Positions 1-8,477 of a stretch of 64,000 bases of DNA are shown here, piece after piece. The notes below the pieces were generated by a model. That model was not told where the DNA came from. It was given only the letters and a program-made list of their open reading frames with translations, and made no database searches. How positions within the stretch are numbered: the first letter of the stretch is position 1; each line of letters opens with the position of its first letter. Source of the stretch: RZZS01 sp964498755 (GTDB lineage Bacteria > Pseudomonadota > Alphaproteobacteria > Micavibrionales > Micavibrionaceae); contig CAZCIB010000006.1 of NCBI GenBank assembly GCA_964498755.1, positions 1 to 64,000 on the forward strand, read 5' to 3'. The position numbers and the translations under genes are program-made.

Positions 1-1044
1 CCCACGAAAACCCTTACCCGTCAATGTGTTCTGATGCAGAGTCCGGTAGTGTGACGCCTGACAGAGTTCACCGCGTATTTTGACGGTGAAAATTTTCTCT
101 ACCTTGAGGCCTTCAACACATTGGGCTGCACTTTTAAAACTATCCGTGTCCGAAGTCAGGAAAACCGCACGGCCAGATCCCGGACATAAAACCCGCCGTG
201 TTTCCATCAGGATGTCTTTGTATAATTCGGGATTGCTCCCCACATCACCATATTGCTTGCCGAAGGGAAGATTGGCTAACCCCAGATCGATGCTGCTATC
301 CGCGTGACCGCTTTGCCTGCCATCACCCTGCTTTATTTCGCAGCAGGAAATGCCTTTTGTGTTGAGCCTTGTAACTCTCACGGCCTCCTCATCAATATCA
401 CATCCGAACAGAGCTTTAAGTTTTGGCTGGGCGGCATAAGCTTCTGCCAAAAGGGTTCCACTTCCGCAAACCGGATCGAAAACCGCCTCATCGGGCTTCG
501 GGTTTCCTGCAAATATAAGGGCAGCAGCAATCACCGGCGGCAAACTGCCCTCACGCTCGGCAACACGTTTTTGCCTGTAAAAGACTTTTGATGCCTCCTG
601 CATCTGCACAGCAAGATAAAATTTTTCTTCAATCAAGAACGCCCACAGGGTTTCTTTTGCATTCTCGTAGAATGTTACGCCGCGAGTACTGAGCTCCCTT
701 TTTAGCTTGCGCTCCATATCCTTACGGTTAAAGTGGGCGCCGTCCACGGTCACTGCGAGGCGGTATGACGAGTCTTTTCGAGTAAGAGCCTGAGCGGCTT
801 TATCCAAAAGCCCTTTAGTGACATTGTTTTTGCCAAAGGCAACGCATTCATGAACGTCTTCGGCCAAGCGTAAATCGCGCATCGCCTTCTCGTTATCTAC
901 GCGTGGAAAAAACAGGAAATCATGATTTCGCTGATAAAGTATTGTTGGCCGGATTCCCTTTTTGACGACATTACGAAACATCATTTCTTTTATGAGCAGT
1001 CTCGCAAGTCCCGGCGCACAACGCAGGATTTTTTGTGTTTGCAT
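1..1044 (-). CDS. THUMP-type class I RNA methyltransferase (UPF0020/Trm14-RlmL-like), C-terminus cut by window edge
   Basis: Reading the minus strand from an ATG at 1044 gives 348 uninterrupted codons that run off base 1, so the C-terminus is missing. The N-terminal ~150 residues match a THUMP-like RNA-binding module in layout. They are followed by the family linker FYRQKRVAEREGSLPP, motif I FDPVCGSGTLLAEA (about residues 201-214) and the catalytic motif IV LANLPFGKQY (about 269-278). Such enzymes use S-adenosylmethionine to methylate guanine N2 in tRNA or rRNA; which substrate cannot be told here. An in-frame TGA lies two codons upstream of the ATG, which fixes the start region. It follows ftsA by 68 bp on the same strand, in the place where ftsZ normally lies. 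Confidence 0.8.
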   Translation of the reverse strand, partial: MQTQKILRCAPGLARLLIKEMMFRNVVKKGIRPTILYQRNHDFLFFPRVDNEKAMRDLRLAEDVHECVAFGKNNVTKGLLDKAAQALTRKDSSYRLAVTVDGAHFNRKDMERKLKRELSTRGVTFYENAKETLWAFLIEEKFYLAVQMQEASKVFYRQKRVAEREGSLPPVIAAALIFAGNPKPDEAVFDPVCGSGTLLAEAYAAQPKLKALFGCDIDEEAVRVTRLNTKGISCCEIKQGDGRQSGHADSSIDLGLANLPFGKQYGDVGSNPELYKDILMETRRVLCPGSGRAVFLTSDTDSFKSAAQCVEGLKVEKIFTVKIRGELCQASHYRTLHQNTLTGKGFRG

Positions 1045-1112
1045 TTTTCAGTTTGCCAAAATCATTTTATTATTCTTGCTCCATTTTGTGGCGGGAGGAG
1101 CCTCTTGCGCAC

Positions 1113-2381
1113 CTACCAATTCTCCTTCACCCACACCCGCAGCTTTTCCCAAAGCGAGCCCGGTTCGGCGGCGGCGGAGATTTCGGCGGGCATTTCGTGC
1201 GCGCGTTCGGACGTGTAAACCAGAAGGCCCGAGGCCACGGAAAACGCCGGGCCGGAAGCGGCGTCCGGCAGGCCATGCAGCCTGACCGGGCGGCCTAAAC
1301 GCACCTGCTTGTCGAGCACGCGCTGACCCAGATCGCGCAGGCCGGGAAGCTGGCTCGCCCCGCCGGTCAGGACAATCCGGCGCCCCATATAGGCGGCGGC
1401 GCCGCTGTCCTGCAGGCGCGCGCGGACATGCTCGAATATCTCCTCCATGCGCGGCTGGATAATTCCCACGAGTAAGGAACGCGGCACGGGGTTCGGCGCG
1501 CCGTCGGCATCCTCGCCCAGCGGCGGCACGTCGATCACCTCGCTTTCATCCGCGCTGGTGGCAATCGCGCTGCCATAAAGAGTCTTGAGCCGTTCGGCGT
1601 CGGCGACGGAAGTTGTCAGGCCCTTGGCGATGTCGTTGGTCACATGACCGCCGCCCAGAGGCAAAGCGTCGGCGTAAATCAGGTTCCCGTCGGAAAACAC
1701 GGCGAAGGACGTCACGCCCGCGCCGATATCGACGACGCAGGCCCCGAGATCCATTTCGTCCTCCACAAGACTGGAAAGCCCCGCCGCGTAAGGCGTCGCG
1801 CAAAAGGCGGCGATATCAAGATGCGAACGTTCTATCGCGCCCGCAAAATTCCTCAAGGCAGAGGTCTCGCCGGATACGAGGTGAATATCGACCTCCATCT
1901 TGTCGCCCACCATGCCGCGCGGATCGCGCACCCCTTGCGCCCCGTCGATGGCGCAGGAGACGGGAATGGTGTGGACGAGTTCATGATTTTCGGAAGCGGC
2001 CTGTTCCTGCGCCTTGGTGAGCGCGCGGCGGATATCGTTTTCCGTGACCTCGTGCCCGGCGATGCTGACATCGGCGTGAATGATTTTTGAAAGCGCGTGC
2101 ATGCCGGGCAGATTTACGACGACCTCGCGCAGCGGATAGCCTTTCAGAACGTTCGAGGCCATGTTCTCGGCGGCGTGAACGGACTGGCGGATGGCGCTTT
2201 CGGCGGCGTTCAAATCCGTGACCGCGCCGTTCCTGATGCCTTTGGAGGCCTGATGCCCGACGCCAAGAATTTCGACCGCGCCGTTATCGTCAATCACCCG
2301 CGCGATCAGGCAGGCGATCTTGTGCGAGCCAATATCAAGAGCGGCCAGAACGGAGCCTTTGGGACGGACGGGATGTTTCAT
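1113..2381 (-). CDS. ftsA: Cell division protein FtsA
   Basis: Actin-like ATPase that tethers FtsZ filaments to the inner membrane and recruits later divisome proteins. The 422-residue product has the phosphate-1 motif LAALDIGSHKIACLIA near the start, the phosphate-2 motif VVDIGAGVTSFAVF near residue 220 and the adenosine motif VLTGGASQLPGL near 335. It ends in the short amphipathic helix LWEKLRVWVKENW expected for membrane targeting. ATG start with a GGAGG ribosome site just upstream. It is separated from ftsQ by a 169 bp repeat-filled gap, and ftsZ does not follow. Confidence 0.96.
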   Translation of the reverse strand: MKHPVRPKGSVLAALDIGSHKIACLIARVIDDNGAVEILGVGHQASKGIRNGAVTDLNAAESAIRQSVHAAENMASNVLKGYPLREVVVNLPGMHALSKIIHADVSIAGHEVTENDIRRALTKAQEQAASENHELVHTIPVSCAIDGAQGVRDPRGMVGDKMEVDIHLVSGETSALRNFAGAIERSHLDIAAFCATPYAAGLSSLVEDEMDLGACVVDIGAGVTSFAVFSDGNLIYADALPLGGGHVTNDIAKGLTTSVADAERLKTLYGSAIATSADESEVIDVPPLGEDADGAPNPVPRSLLVGIIQPRMEEIFEHVRARLQDSGAAAYMGRRIVLTGGASQLPGLRDLGQRVLDKQVRLGRPVRLHGLPDAASGPAFSVASGLLVYTSERAHEMPAEISAAAEPGSLWEKLRVWVKENW

Positions 2382-2396
2382 GTCTGTTCCTCCGGA

Positions 2397-2541
2397 ACAG
2401 TTGGCGGTAGAGAGTCGGCAGTTGGCAGAATGCCCCCATCCATTCCGCTAACGCTTCTGACGAAGCGAAGCGTCATTGCCCTCCCCCGCTTGCGGGGGAG
2501 GGTTGGGAGGGGAAACTGCCAACCGCCAACTTCCAACTGCC
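2397..2541. repeat. Composite hairpin: heptamer-like arms around a CCCTCCCCCGC palindrome
   Basis: Fills the ftsQ-ftsA gap. The outer arms are made of GTTGGCAG/GTTGGCGG-type units (2397-2428) and their inverse (2513-2541, CTGCCAACCGCCAAC...). Between them is a perfect 11 bp inverted repeat with a 2 nt loop (2479-2489/2492-2502) followed by GGTTGGGAGGGG. The same two-layer construction recurs at 27.6-27.87 kb. A short minus-strand reading frame through it (2378-2572) is a by-product. Confidence 0.7.
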
Positions 2542-2550
2542 TACTCATAT

Positions 2551-3399
2551 CTAAATCCCCCCCGCCTGCCATGTCGTCGCCGCGCCGCGCCGGGGCTGAA
2601 CGACGATGCGGTCGACATTGCGCATGTCGATGCCGACGATATCTTTTTTCAGGAGATCGCCCTCTTTATGCATGTCCATCATTTTACGCATGGCGAGTTC
2701 CTGATCTTCCTCGGGAAGTTTAACCGTAATGCCGTTGCCGAGCTTCAGGTCCCAGCGCCTGCCGCTGATCCGCGTTGCGAATTCGACGCGCTCTTTCAGT
2801 TCGGGCTCGGCGTTTAACAATGTCATGAAATCCCCTGCGTGTTCGTTAGCGTCATTGCCGACCAGTATAATCATGTCCTTGTATTGCTTTAAATTCTCTC
2901 GGCTGAGAATCTCGCCGTCGAGATCAATCAGGTAAAGCTGCCCGTCCCGCTGCCAGAGCGCCGCCGGAACCCGTTCTTCCAGACCGACATAGATCGAATC
3001 CGGGAAACGGCGCTCGACGCGCGCGGTTTTTACCCATGACAGCGCGTTGATTTCTTCGCTGACCTTATGCGGGTCAAAGGCCAGAACCGGATCGCCCTTG
3101 TCCATATCAATAATGCGCATCAATGTCTGCGCGTCCGTATGGACGCGGCCCTCCACCAGAACATTTTCAACCGCGAACCCCGATTCGGCCGTAAACGCCA
3201 TGAACTCTTCGTAACTCCAGTTTTTCGCTTTCTCCAGGCCGCCGGAGAGAATAACCCACGCGCCAAGCCAGAGCGCAAAAACGACGGCGGCGAAAATTTT
3301 GCCGAAGCGGCGCGCGTAATATTGCGCCTTCTGGATTTTGGTTTTGTGGCGCTTGAAGAAGTCTTTCCTGCGCGTGCCCCGTTTTTTGTTACTGTTCAT
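2551..3399 (-). CDS. ftsQ: Cell division protein FtsQ
   Basis: Bitopic divisome protein linking the cytoplasmic ring to FtsL/FtsB. From the ATG at 3399 the product is about 282 residues: a basic cytoplasmic tail rich in Lys/Arg, one membrane helix (IFAAVVFALWLGAWVILSGG, about residues 34-53), then a POTRA domain (FAVENVLVEGRVHTDAQTL onward) and the beta domain containing LIDLDGEIL and GNGITVKLP. The frame is open further upstream into the repeat at 3421-3623, but the ATG at 3399 has a GGAGG site about 7 nt ahead and gives the normal family length, so it is preferred. Confidence 0.92.
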   Translation of the reverse strand: MNSNKKRGTRRKDFFKRHKTKIQKAQYYARRFGKIFAAVVFALWLGAWVILSGGLEKAKNWSYEEFMAFTAESGFAVENVLVEGRVHTDAQTLMRIIDMDKGDPVLAFDPHKVSEEINALSWVKTARVERRFPDSIYVGLEERVPAALWQRDGQLYLIDLDGEILSRENLKQYKDMIILVGNDANEHAGDFMTLLNAEPELKERVEFATRISGRRWDLKLGNGITVKLPEEDQELAMRKMMDMHKEGDLLKKDIVGIDMRNVDRIVVQPRRGAATTWQAGGI

Positions 3400-3420
3400 C
3401 CCGCGCCTCCGCACGCCTGC

Positions 3421-3623
3421 GTCATCCCCGGCGCGCTGGAGCCTTGCCGGGACGGCAAGGCGAACATGCGCAGGACGGGGATCCGGCAAGACACTTGTCC
3501 GGCTTGCAAAGCCGGACGCTTTATTATGGCGGCCAAAACGAGTAACGCGTTTTGGCATGTCAGCCGGATACCCGCCTGCATTCCGCGTCTCTCTCGAGAC
3601 GCTCCACTTGCGGGTATGACAGG
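3421..3623. repeat. GTCAT...ATGAC double-hairpin element
   Basis: Fills the ddl-ftsQ gap. It begins GTCATCCCCG and has an internal stem closing with CGGGGATCC. It continues through further small palindromes (TTGTCCGGCTTGCAAAGCCGGAC; AAACGAGTAACGCGTTTTGG) and ends CGGGTATGACAGG. The GTCAT/ATGAC ends and the GATCC junction are shared with elements at 30601, 32712, 35541, 61268 and 63926. Low-complexity reading frames across it are not genes. Confidence 0.7.
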
Positions 3624-3640
3624 GAAACGCCGGTACACTC

Positions 3641-4846
3641 CTACCCCCTCTTGAACAGGCGCGCTTCGGCGGGCACGGGATCGGCGGGCAGATATAAAAG
3701 CTCTTTGCGCGCAAAGGCCTCTTCTATGAGAGCCGTGAGCATATGCGTGAACAGGACGGGGTCGGCGGCGGCCTCCCAGAGAAAATACGCGAAAGAGCCC
3801 GGAAGCGGATTGACCTCGTTCAGCCAGAGCTCGCCCGTGCGCCCGTTACAAAGATAATCAATGCGCGGCGCGCCCGCGCCGTCGAGAGCCATAAACAGGG
3901 TCTCCGCCCAATGCCGGATATTGTTTTCCATGCCGATATCAATCGCCGGGCCGATTTCGCGGGTCAGGGAGAGCATGCCTTCGCTTTGCTCGCCCGGGCT
4001 TTTCGTACCCGATTTGTTATCGCCGCCGGAGAGATATTTTTGCTTGAAGTCGAGCAACTCGTCCCCCGCTTTCGGCTTTTCAATCGCCGAGGTTTTAAGG
4101 CCGCCGAACGCGCGGCTGACCGAGACGTTGTATTCGACGAGATTTTCGACGCAGGGCTCGACAACCGCGCTGGTATCGTACTGGAAGATCGCGGGCAGGC
4201 TCGCGCTAACTTCGGCAGCATTATTCGCGCGCGCAACGCCGATGGAGCTGCCGAGGTGGCAGGGTTTGACGATGACCGGAAAATCCATGCCCGTCAGCAT
4301 TTCCCGGATATCCTCTTCCGGGATCAGGTAGCCCTGCTCCGGCCTGTGCAAGATCACGCAGGGCAGAACGGGGATGCCGAGGCTGCGGCAGACATGCTTG
4401 GTTGCCTGCTTGTCCATGAAGACGCTGGAGGCCAGCGTGCGGGTTCCAACGTAGGGAATCCCGGCCATTTCGAACAGGCCCTGGATCTGGCCATCCTCAC
4501 CGTAAAGCCCGTGAAAGGCGGGAATCGCCGCGTCAAATTCAACGGGCTTGCCGCCGCCGAACAGGCCGGACTTTTTGGGAATAAGCGCCGGGCGGCCCTT
4601 GGGCAAGAGGTCGAGCGTGACTTCTTTCGTCTGCGCCAGCGCGTTGGCGTCCAGAAGATAATTTTTGCGTTCGCGCAAGACGTCGCCGATCAGCCATTTG
4701 CCCTCGGGAGTAATGTAAACGGGAAACGCGTCGAATTTTTCCGCGTCAATGGCCTGCAAGACCTGCAGGCCCGTAACTGTACTCACGTCGTGCTCCGGCG
4801 AGCGGCCGCCAAAAAAAACGGCGATTATTTTGCGGGATTCGGTCAT
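3641..4846 (-). CDS. ddl: D-alanine--D-alanine ligase
   Basis: ATP-grasp enzyme that makes the D-Ala-D-Ala dipeptide used by MurF. It is 401 residues, longer than the ~310-residue DdlB type. The N-terminus IAVFFGGRSPEHDVSTVTG is the conserved D-Ala-binding start, followed by GLYGEDGQIQGLFEMAGIPYVG, the ATP-grasp segment PVIVKPCHLGSSIGVARA and the C-terminal LWLNEVNPLPGS metal and substrate site. The Gly/Ser-rich loop after KQKYLSGGDNKSGTKSPG occurs in this long subfamily. It is divergent from the hydrolase gene at 4942 with a 95 bp gap. Confidence 0.94.
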   Translation of the reverse strand: MTESRKIIAVFFGGRSPEHDVSTVTGLQVLQAIDAEKFDAFPVYITPEGKWLIGDVLRERKNYLLDANALAQTKEVTLDLLPKGRPALIPKKSGLFGGGKPVEFDAAIPAFHGLYGEDGQIQGLFEMAGIPYVGTRTLASSVFMDKQATKHVCRSLGIPVLPCVILHRPEQGYLIPEEDIREMLTGMDFPVIVKPCHLGSSIGVARANNAAEVSASLPAIFQYDTSAVVEPCVENLVEYNVSVSRAFGGLKTSAIEKPKAGDELLDFKQKYLSGGDNKSGTKSPGEQSEGMLSLTREIGPAIDIGMENNIRHWAETLFMALDGAGAPRIDYLCNGRTGELWLNEVNPLPGSFAYFLWEAAADPVLFTHMLTALIEEAFARKELLYLPADPVPAEARLFKRG

Positions 4847-4941
4847 GGCTTTGTTCTTAACTAGAATAGAAACATACTGGAAACGTATGAAGTTTACATG
4901 CTTTATTAAAGCACGCCTATGCGCTTTATGTACAGGTATCC

Positions 4942-5721
4942 ATGGAAAAACGCACTTACACGATCAAAAGCACAGAGATCGCCGTTTTTGAAAGCGGCAA
5001 AAAGGATGCGCCCGTCACCCTCATCTGGGCGCATGGCTGGGGGCAATCTCATAAGGCATTTCATAAACTTATCCAAAGTTTTGAGAAAACGGCCTTCAAT
5101 GTCGCGGTTGATTTTCCGGGCTTTGGCGAGTCGCCCATGCCGCCGGACGCATGGAGCGTTGAGGACTACGCCGAAGCCTGCGTGGAAATTTTGCAACAAT
5201 ATGAGGGCGCTAAAATCTGGTGCGGACATTCGTTCGGCTGCCGCGTCGGCATCCGGCTTGCCGCAAAATATCCCAATTCAGTCAATGGCTTGTTTCTGAT
5301 TTCTGCTGCAGGACTAAAACGCAAGCGTCCACTTCATAAACAAATCTATTTAAACGCGCGCGTTATGCTTTTCAAAACGCTTAAAAAACTGGCTCCGGAA
5401 AACTATCACGAAAAGCTCTACGCCCTGTTCGGCAGCCGCGACTTCAAATCGGCAGGCCCCATGCGCGCGATTTTCACCAAAACCGTCAATGACGATCTCG
5501 CCGAAGCCGCCGGTCACGTCTCCTGCCCCGTCCATTTGATTTACGGCGAGAACGACGACGAAACCCCGCCCGCGTTTGGGGCGCGTTTTCAAAGCCTCAT
5601 GCCGAACGCCTCCTTGACCGTTTTGCCCGGGCAGGATCATTACACTGTTCTCGCCGAAGCGCGGCACCAGACTGCGGCCAAGCTCATGGCGTTTATAGAG
5701 GAATTCAATAAGAGCCATTGA
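4942..5721 (+). CDS. Alpha/beta-fold hydrolase
   Basis: A 259-residue soluble hydrolase of unknown substrate. The lid-less core shows the oxyanion-side motif WAHGWGQSH (about residues 29-37), the nucleophile elbow CGHSFGCRVG (Ser near residue 96), the acid in YGENDDETP (near 205-213) and the His in PGQDHYTVL (near 233-241), so the Ser-Asp-His triad looks complete. No signal peptide. It is read away from ddl and toward the relocated MurF, 46 bp ahead of it. The grouping ddl / hydrolase / MurF suggests a role linked to wall precursors, but that is inference from position only. Confidence 0.85.
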   Translation: MEKRTYTIKSTEIAVFESGKKDAPVTLIWAHGWGQSHKAFHKLIQSFEKTAFNVAVDFPGFGESPMPPDAWSVEDYAEACVEILQQYEGAKIWCGHSFGCRVGIRLAAKYPNSVNGLFLISAAGLKRKRPLHKQIYLNARVMLFKTLKKLAPENYHEKLYALFGSRDFKSAGPMRAIFTKTVNDDLAEAAGHVSCPVHLIYGENDDETPPAFGARFQSLMPNASLTVLPGQDHYTVLAEARHQTAAKLMAFIEEFNKSH

Positions 5722-5767
5722 AATAACCTGTATTGTGGCTATGCGTCTTCTATTGTAAAACCGTTGC

Positions 5768-7363
5768 ATGCTTGAACTTGTCCTGACCATCCTCGTTCCG
5801 GTTGCGGCGGTCGCGTTCACCATGCGGCGCTTGCTTACTTACCTGCACGCCTATCAGCAGGAAGAATACGATTCGCGGCTTTACTTCCGCTGGCTGTGGG
5901 AAAAAAGGACTTTCGACAAACGCCTAAGCGGCCTGCTTCTGCTCGTCGGATTGATTTTGTTATTTGCGCCGCATCCGGACTGGCTCGAGTCGGCCATGGT
6001 CGCGGCGCTCTTCCTCGTTTTCGCGCTTCGGGAGAAAGATCCGCGCAAGGAAGGCGCCAAGAAAAAGCTTGTCCTGACGCAGCGCGCGCGTCGCATTTTC
6101 TCATTTGCGTTGCTGATCAATGCGATGATTATCGCGGGCGCGGCGTTTCCGCATACGCCGCTGCTCTGGCTGATCCCCGTGCAGCTGATCCCGTTTACGC
6201 TTGCGCTTGCCAATTTCGCCCTGAAGCCCTTTGAAGACGCGGTGCAGCAGAAATTCTGGACCGAGGCGCACAATAAAGTAACCGAGCTTAATCCCACCGT
6301 CATCGGCATTACCGGGAGCTTCGGCAAGACTTCGGTCAAGCATATCCTTGGCCATATCCTGCAAAGCGCCGCGCCGACGCTCATCACGCCGGGCAGCGTC
6401 AATACGCCGATGGGCGTGACCCGCATTATCCGCGAGCAGCTTGAAAAGCGGCATAAATATTTTGTCGTCGAGATGGGCGCTTACGGCCCCGGCTCGATCA
6501 AGCGGCTCTGCGATCTCACACCGCCGGATCTGGGCGTCGTCACGGCGATCGGTCACGCGCATTACGAGCGTTTCAAAACGCTGGAGACCGTCGCCACGGC
6601 CAAGTTCGAAATGGCCGAGGCCGCCATCGCCAAGGACGGGCGCATGGTCGCGCACGAGGATACGCTTGGCTACGAAAAGCCCGGCGCGCTGCATAAAACG
6701 CATCCAGACAGGTTTACCAAAGTCGGCCCGTCCATGGAGGCCGATATCCGCATTCTGGATACGCGTCAGAGCGCGGGCGGCATGCAGGTCGATATTCGCT
6801 GGCAGGGCGAGCAATATACGCTGGAAGCGCCGCTTTACGGTTTGCATCACGGCTCGAACATGGCGATTGCGTTTGCAATAGGGATAACGCTCGGCCTGCC
6901 GCCAGCGCATATCGTCACGGCGCTGAAAACCTGTCCGCAGATCGCGCACCGGCTGGAGGTCAAGCCGCGCGGCTCCGGCGGGCTTTTGATAGACGACGCC
7001 TATAACTCCAACCCCGGCGGGTTTCGCGCCGCGCTCGATATGCTGGATTTATTGGCGGACGGGCGTCGGCGCATCGTCATTACCCCCGGCATGGTGGAAA
7101 TGGGCAAGGCGCATGACGAGGAACATGAAAAGATCGGCAATTATGCTGCCGCGAAAACCGATATCGCCATAGCCGTCCAGCCGAACCGGATCCCGAGTTT
7201 CGTCAGCGCCTATGGCGCCGCCAAATCCGACAAGCAGCAACTGGTCACGGTTTCGAGCTTTTCCGAAGCGCAAGCCTGGCTCGCGCTCCACGGAAAAGAC
7301 GACGACGTGATCCTGCTGGAAAACGACCTGCCGGACGTGTACGAAAACGCGCCTAGGGTTTAG
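5768..7363 (+). CDS. murF: MurF-type ligase with N-terminal membrane domain (UDP-MurNAc-tripeptide:D-Ala-D-Ala ligase)
   Basis: Catalyses addition of D-Ala-D-Ala to UDP-MurNAc-tripeptide, the last cytoplasmic precursor step. The 531-residue protein has about 165 residues of hydrophobic N-terminus with several membrane segments (LTILVPVAAVAFTM; LLLLVGLILLFAP; MVAALFLVFAL; LLINAMIIAGAAFP; LLWLIPVQLIPFTLALA). The Mur ligase core follows: P-loop GITGSFGKTSVK, the EMGAYGPGSI segment, YGLHHGSNMAIAFAIG, and the MurF signature DDAYNSNPGGFRAAL. All ATP-binding residues are present, unlike the murF-slot protein at 21158-22204. It lies outside the usual murE-mraY position and on the opposite strand. No clear ribosome site precedes the ATG. 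Its stop overlaps the stop of the convergent gene at 7360. Confidence 0.87.
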   Translation: MLELVLTILVPVAAVAFTMRRLLTYLHAYQQEEYDSRLYFRWLWEKRTFDKRLSGLLLLVGLILLFAPHPDWLESAMVAALFLVFALREKDPRKEGAKKKLVLTQRARRIFSFALLINAMIIAGAAFPHTPLLWLIPVQLIPFTLALANFALKPFEDAVQQKFWTEAHNKVTELNPTVIGITGSFGKTSVKHILGHILQSAAPTLITPGSVNTPMGVTRIIREQLEKRHKYFVVEMGAYGPGSIKRLCDLTPPDLGVVTAIGHAHYERFKTLETVATAKFEMAEAAIAKDGRMVAHEDTLGYEKPGALHKTHPDRFTKVGPSMEADIRILDTRQSAGGMQVDIRWQGEQYTLEAPLYGLHHGSNMAIAFAIGITLGLPPAHIVTALKTCPQIAHRLEVKPRGSGGLLIDDAYNSNPGGFRAALDMLDLLADGRRRIVITPGMVEMGKAHDEEHEKIGNYAAAKTDIAIAVQPNRIPSFVSAYGAAKSDKQQLVTVSSFSEAQAWLALHGKDDDVILLENDLPDVYENAPRV

Positions 7364-8400
7364 TAACACGGCCCTTTCGGCCACACTATTTTCCAAGGCT
7401 TACTAGGCCTCTCTTTAACAGGCTCCGTAATTTCCGTGCGGCAGTCCCTTTGCATTTGCTGCATTTTCTCAACCAGTCCGGAACACGAATCTATCTGCCT
7501 GCCAAGCGCGTTTTCAATACGGTAAAGCGTATCCGTCAGAAGCTGTCTTTTGTCGTCATCTCCTGTCGTTGCAGCGACGAAAAGATTATCGAATTGCATG
7601 ATCGTGTTTGTTGCGCGCGCAAGATTGAGGCCCGCTTTTGTCAGCTCGGCAGGCGCGCCCGTCCCATCCTTTTTTCCTTCAAGTCTACTGGAAACATCCC
7701 GGTAATGGTCTAACAGATCCTGTAACGCATCTATAGACGCGCCGCCGGGGTTTGCATTCATAACCTTTTCAATGCGCCCGGCCGTTTGATAATCGCCGGT
7801 ATGCTTCGAGAGATAATTGATCGCCCGGACAGCCGCCTCGCCCTTTTGACCGCAACCGAATTCGGCAATGCGCTCAAGCGCCGGGTTCAGGTCGGGCGGG
7901 GATCGACCTTCACCCTTGCTTTTCTCTTCCTGAATGTCGACAAGCATGTCGAATAATTGTTTGTAGCCAGCCTCACCGCGGTTTTTCGCAATCCTGTCGA
8001 GGAAAGGATCATTTTGGCCGGGTATGGCGAGAATTTCTGAAAGGCTCCTTTCCTCAAAGCCGGGCGCGGCAAACAAATGCGGACGACGGACGGGTGGCTT
8101 TAAGCAGGCGATTTGGGTTATGCCTTCCAAAATCTGCGTTCTGGTAGCGTCGGCGCAATTATCAGAACGGGCGACTCCGGCAAGATCGCGTATTGCTTTT
8201 TCCCGGATGCAAATATGGTCCTGCAGGCTAAGCGCGACCTTTTGAACGAGATTATTGACAGGCCGCGCCTGATTTTTTTGCGGGTTATTGCGAATCCTCG
8301 CCAGAACAAAGTTATAGCCAAGCGGCAAAGGCGTCGGCGCAGCATCGACTCCCCAATGCCTTATAGTCATAAATGCGCCCGTTAATCCAGCCCAAGCCAT
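7360..8400 (-). CDS. Uncharacterised protein, last gene of a three-gene unknown set
   Basis: A 346-residue protein I do not recognise. It starts at an ATG with AGGAG 8 nt upstream. It has no signal peptide or membrane helix. The sequence is mostly predicted helix, with several Cys residues (IRDLAGVARSDNCADAT, ITQIACLKPP, AEFGCGQKGE, QIDSCSGLVEKMQQMQRDC). The C-terminus is basic and proline-rich (VKERPSKPWKIVWPKGPCY). It is third in a same-strand row with 8478-9020 and 9101-10102, each with its own ribosome site and 77-80 bp gaps. It overlaps the 3' end of the convergent murF by 4 bp. Confidence 0.7.
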   Translation of the reverse strand: MAWAGLTGAFMTIRHWGVDAAPTPLPLGYNFVLARIRNNPQKNQARPVNNLVQKVALSLQDHICIREKAIRDLAGVARSDNCADATRTQILEGITQIACLKPPVRRPHLFAAPGFEERSLSEILAIPGQNDPFLDRIAKNRGEAGYKQLFDMLVDIQEEKSKGEGRSPPDLNPALERIAEFGCGQKGEAAVRAINYLSKHTGDYQTAGRIEKVMNANPGGASIDALQDLLDHYRDVSSRLEGKKDGTGAPAELTKAGLNLARATNTIMQFDNLFVAATTGDDDKRQLLTDTLYRIENALGRQIDSCSGLVEKMQQMQRDCRTEITEPVKERPSKPWKIVWPKGPCY

Positions 8401-8477
8401 TTTTTAGCTCCTGTTTAAGACAGATCAGGCAGTGGTATTATTTTTTCATATGATTTGTAAAGAGAAATTTTCCGAAT

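Noticed and set aside
2378..2572. 64-codon minus-strand frame between ftsQ and ftsA
   Set aside because: Runs entirely through the palindromic repeat block; translation mirrors the repeat.
3950..4030. Extra loop in Ddl as a possible palindromic insertion
   Set aside because: Gly/Ser/Lys-rich loops at this place occur in the long Ddl subfamily as I know it, and the DNA shows no repeat head or tail.
3743..4864. 373-codon forward frame antisense to ddl
   Set aside because: Shadow frame of the ddl gene; composition typical of antisense GC-rich sequence, no ribosome site.
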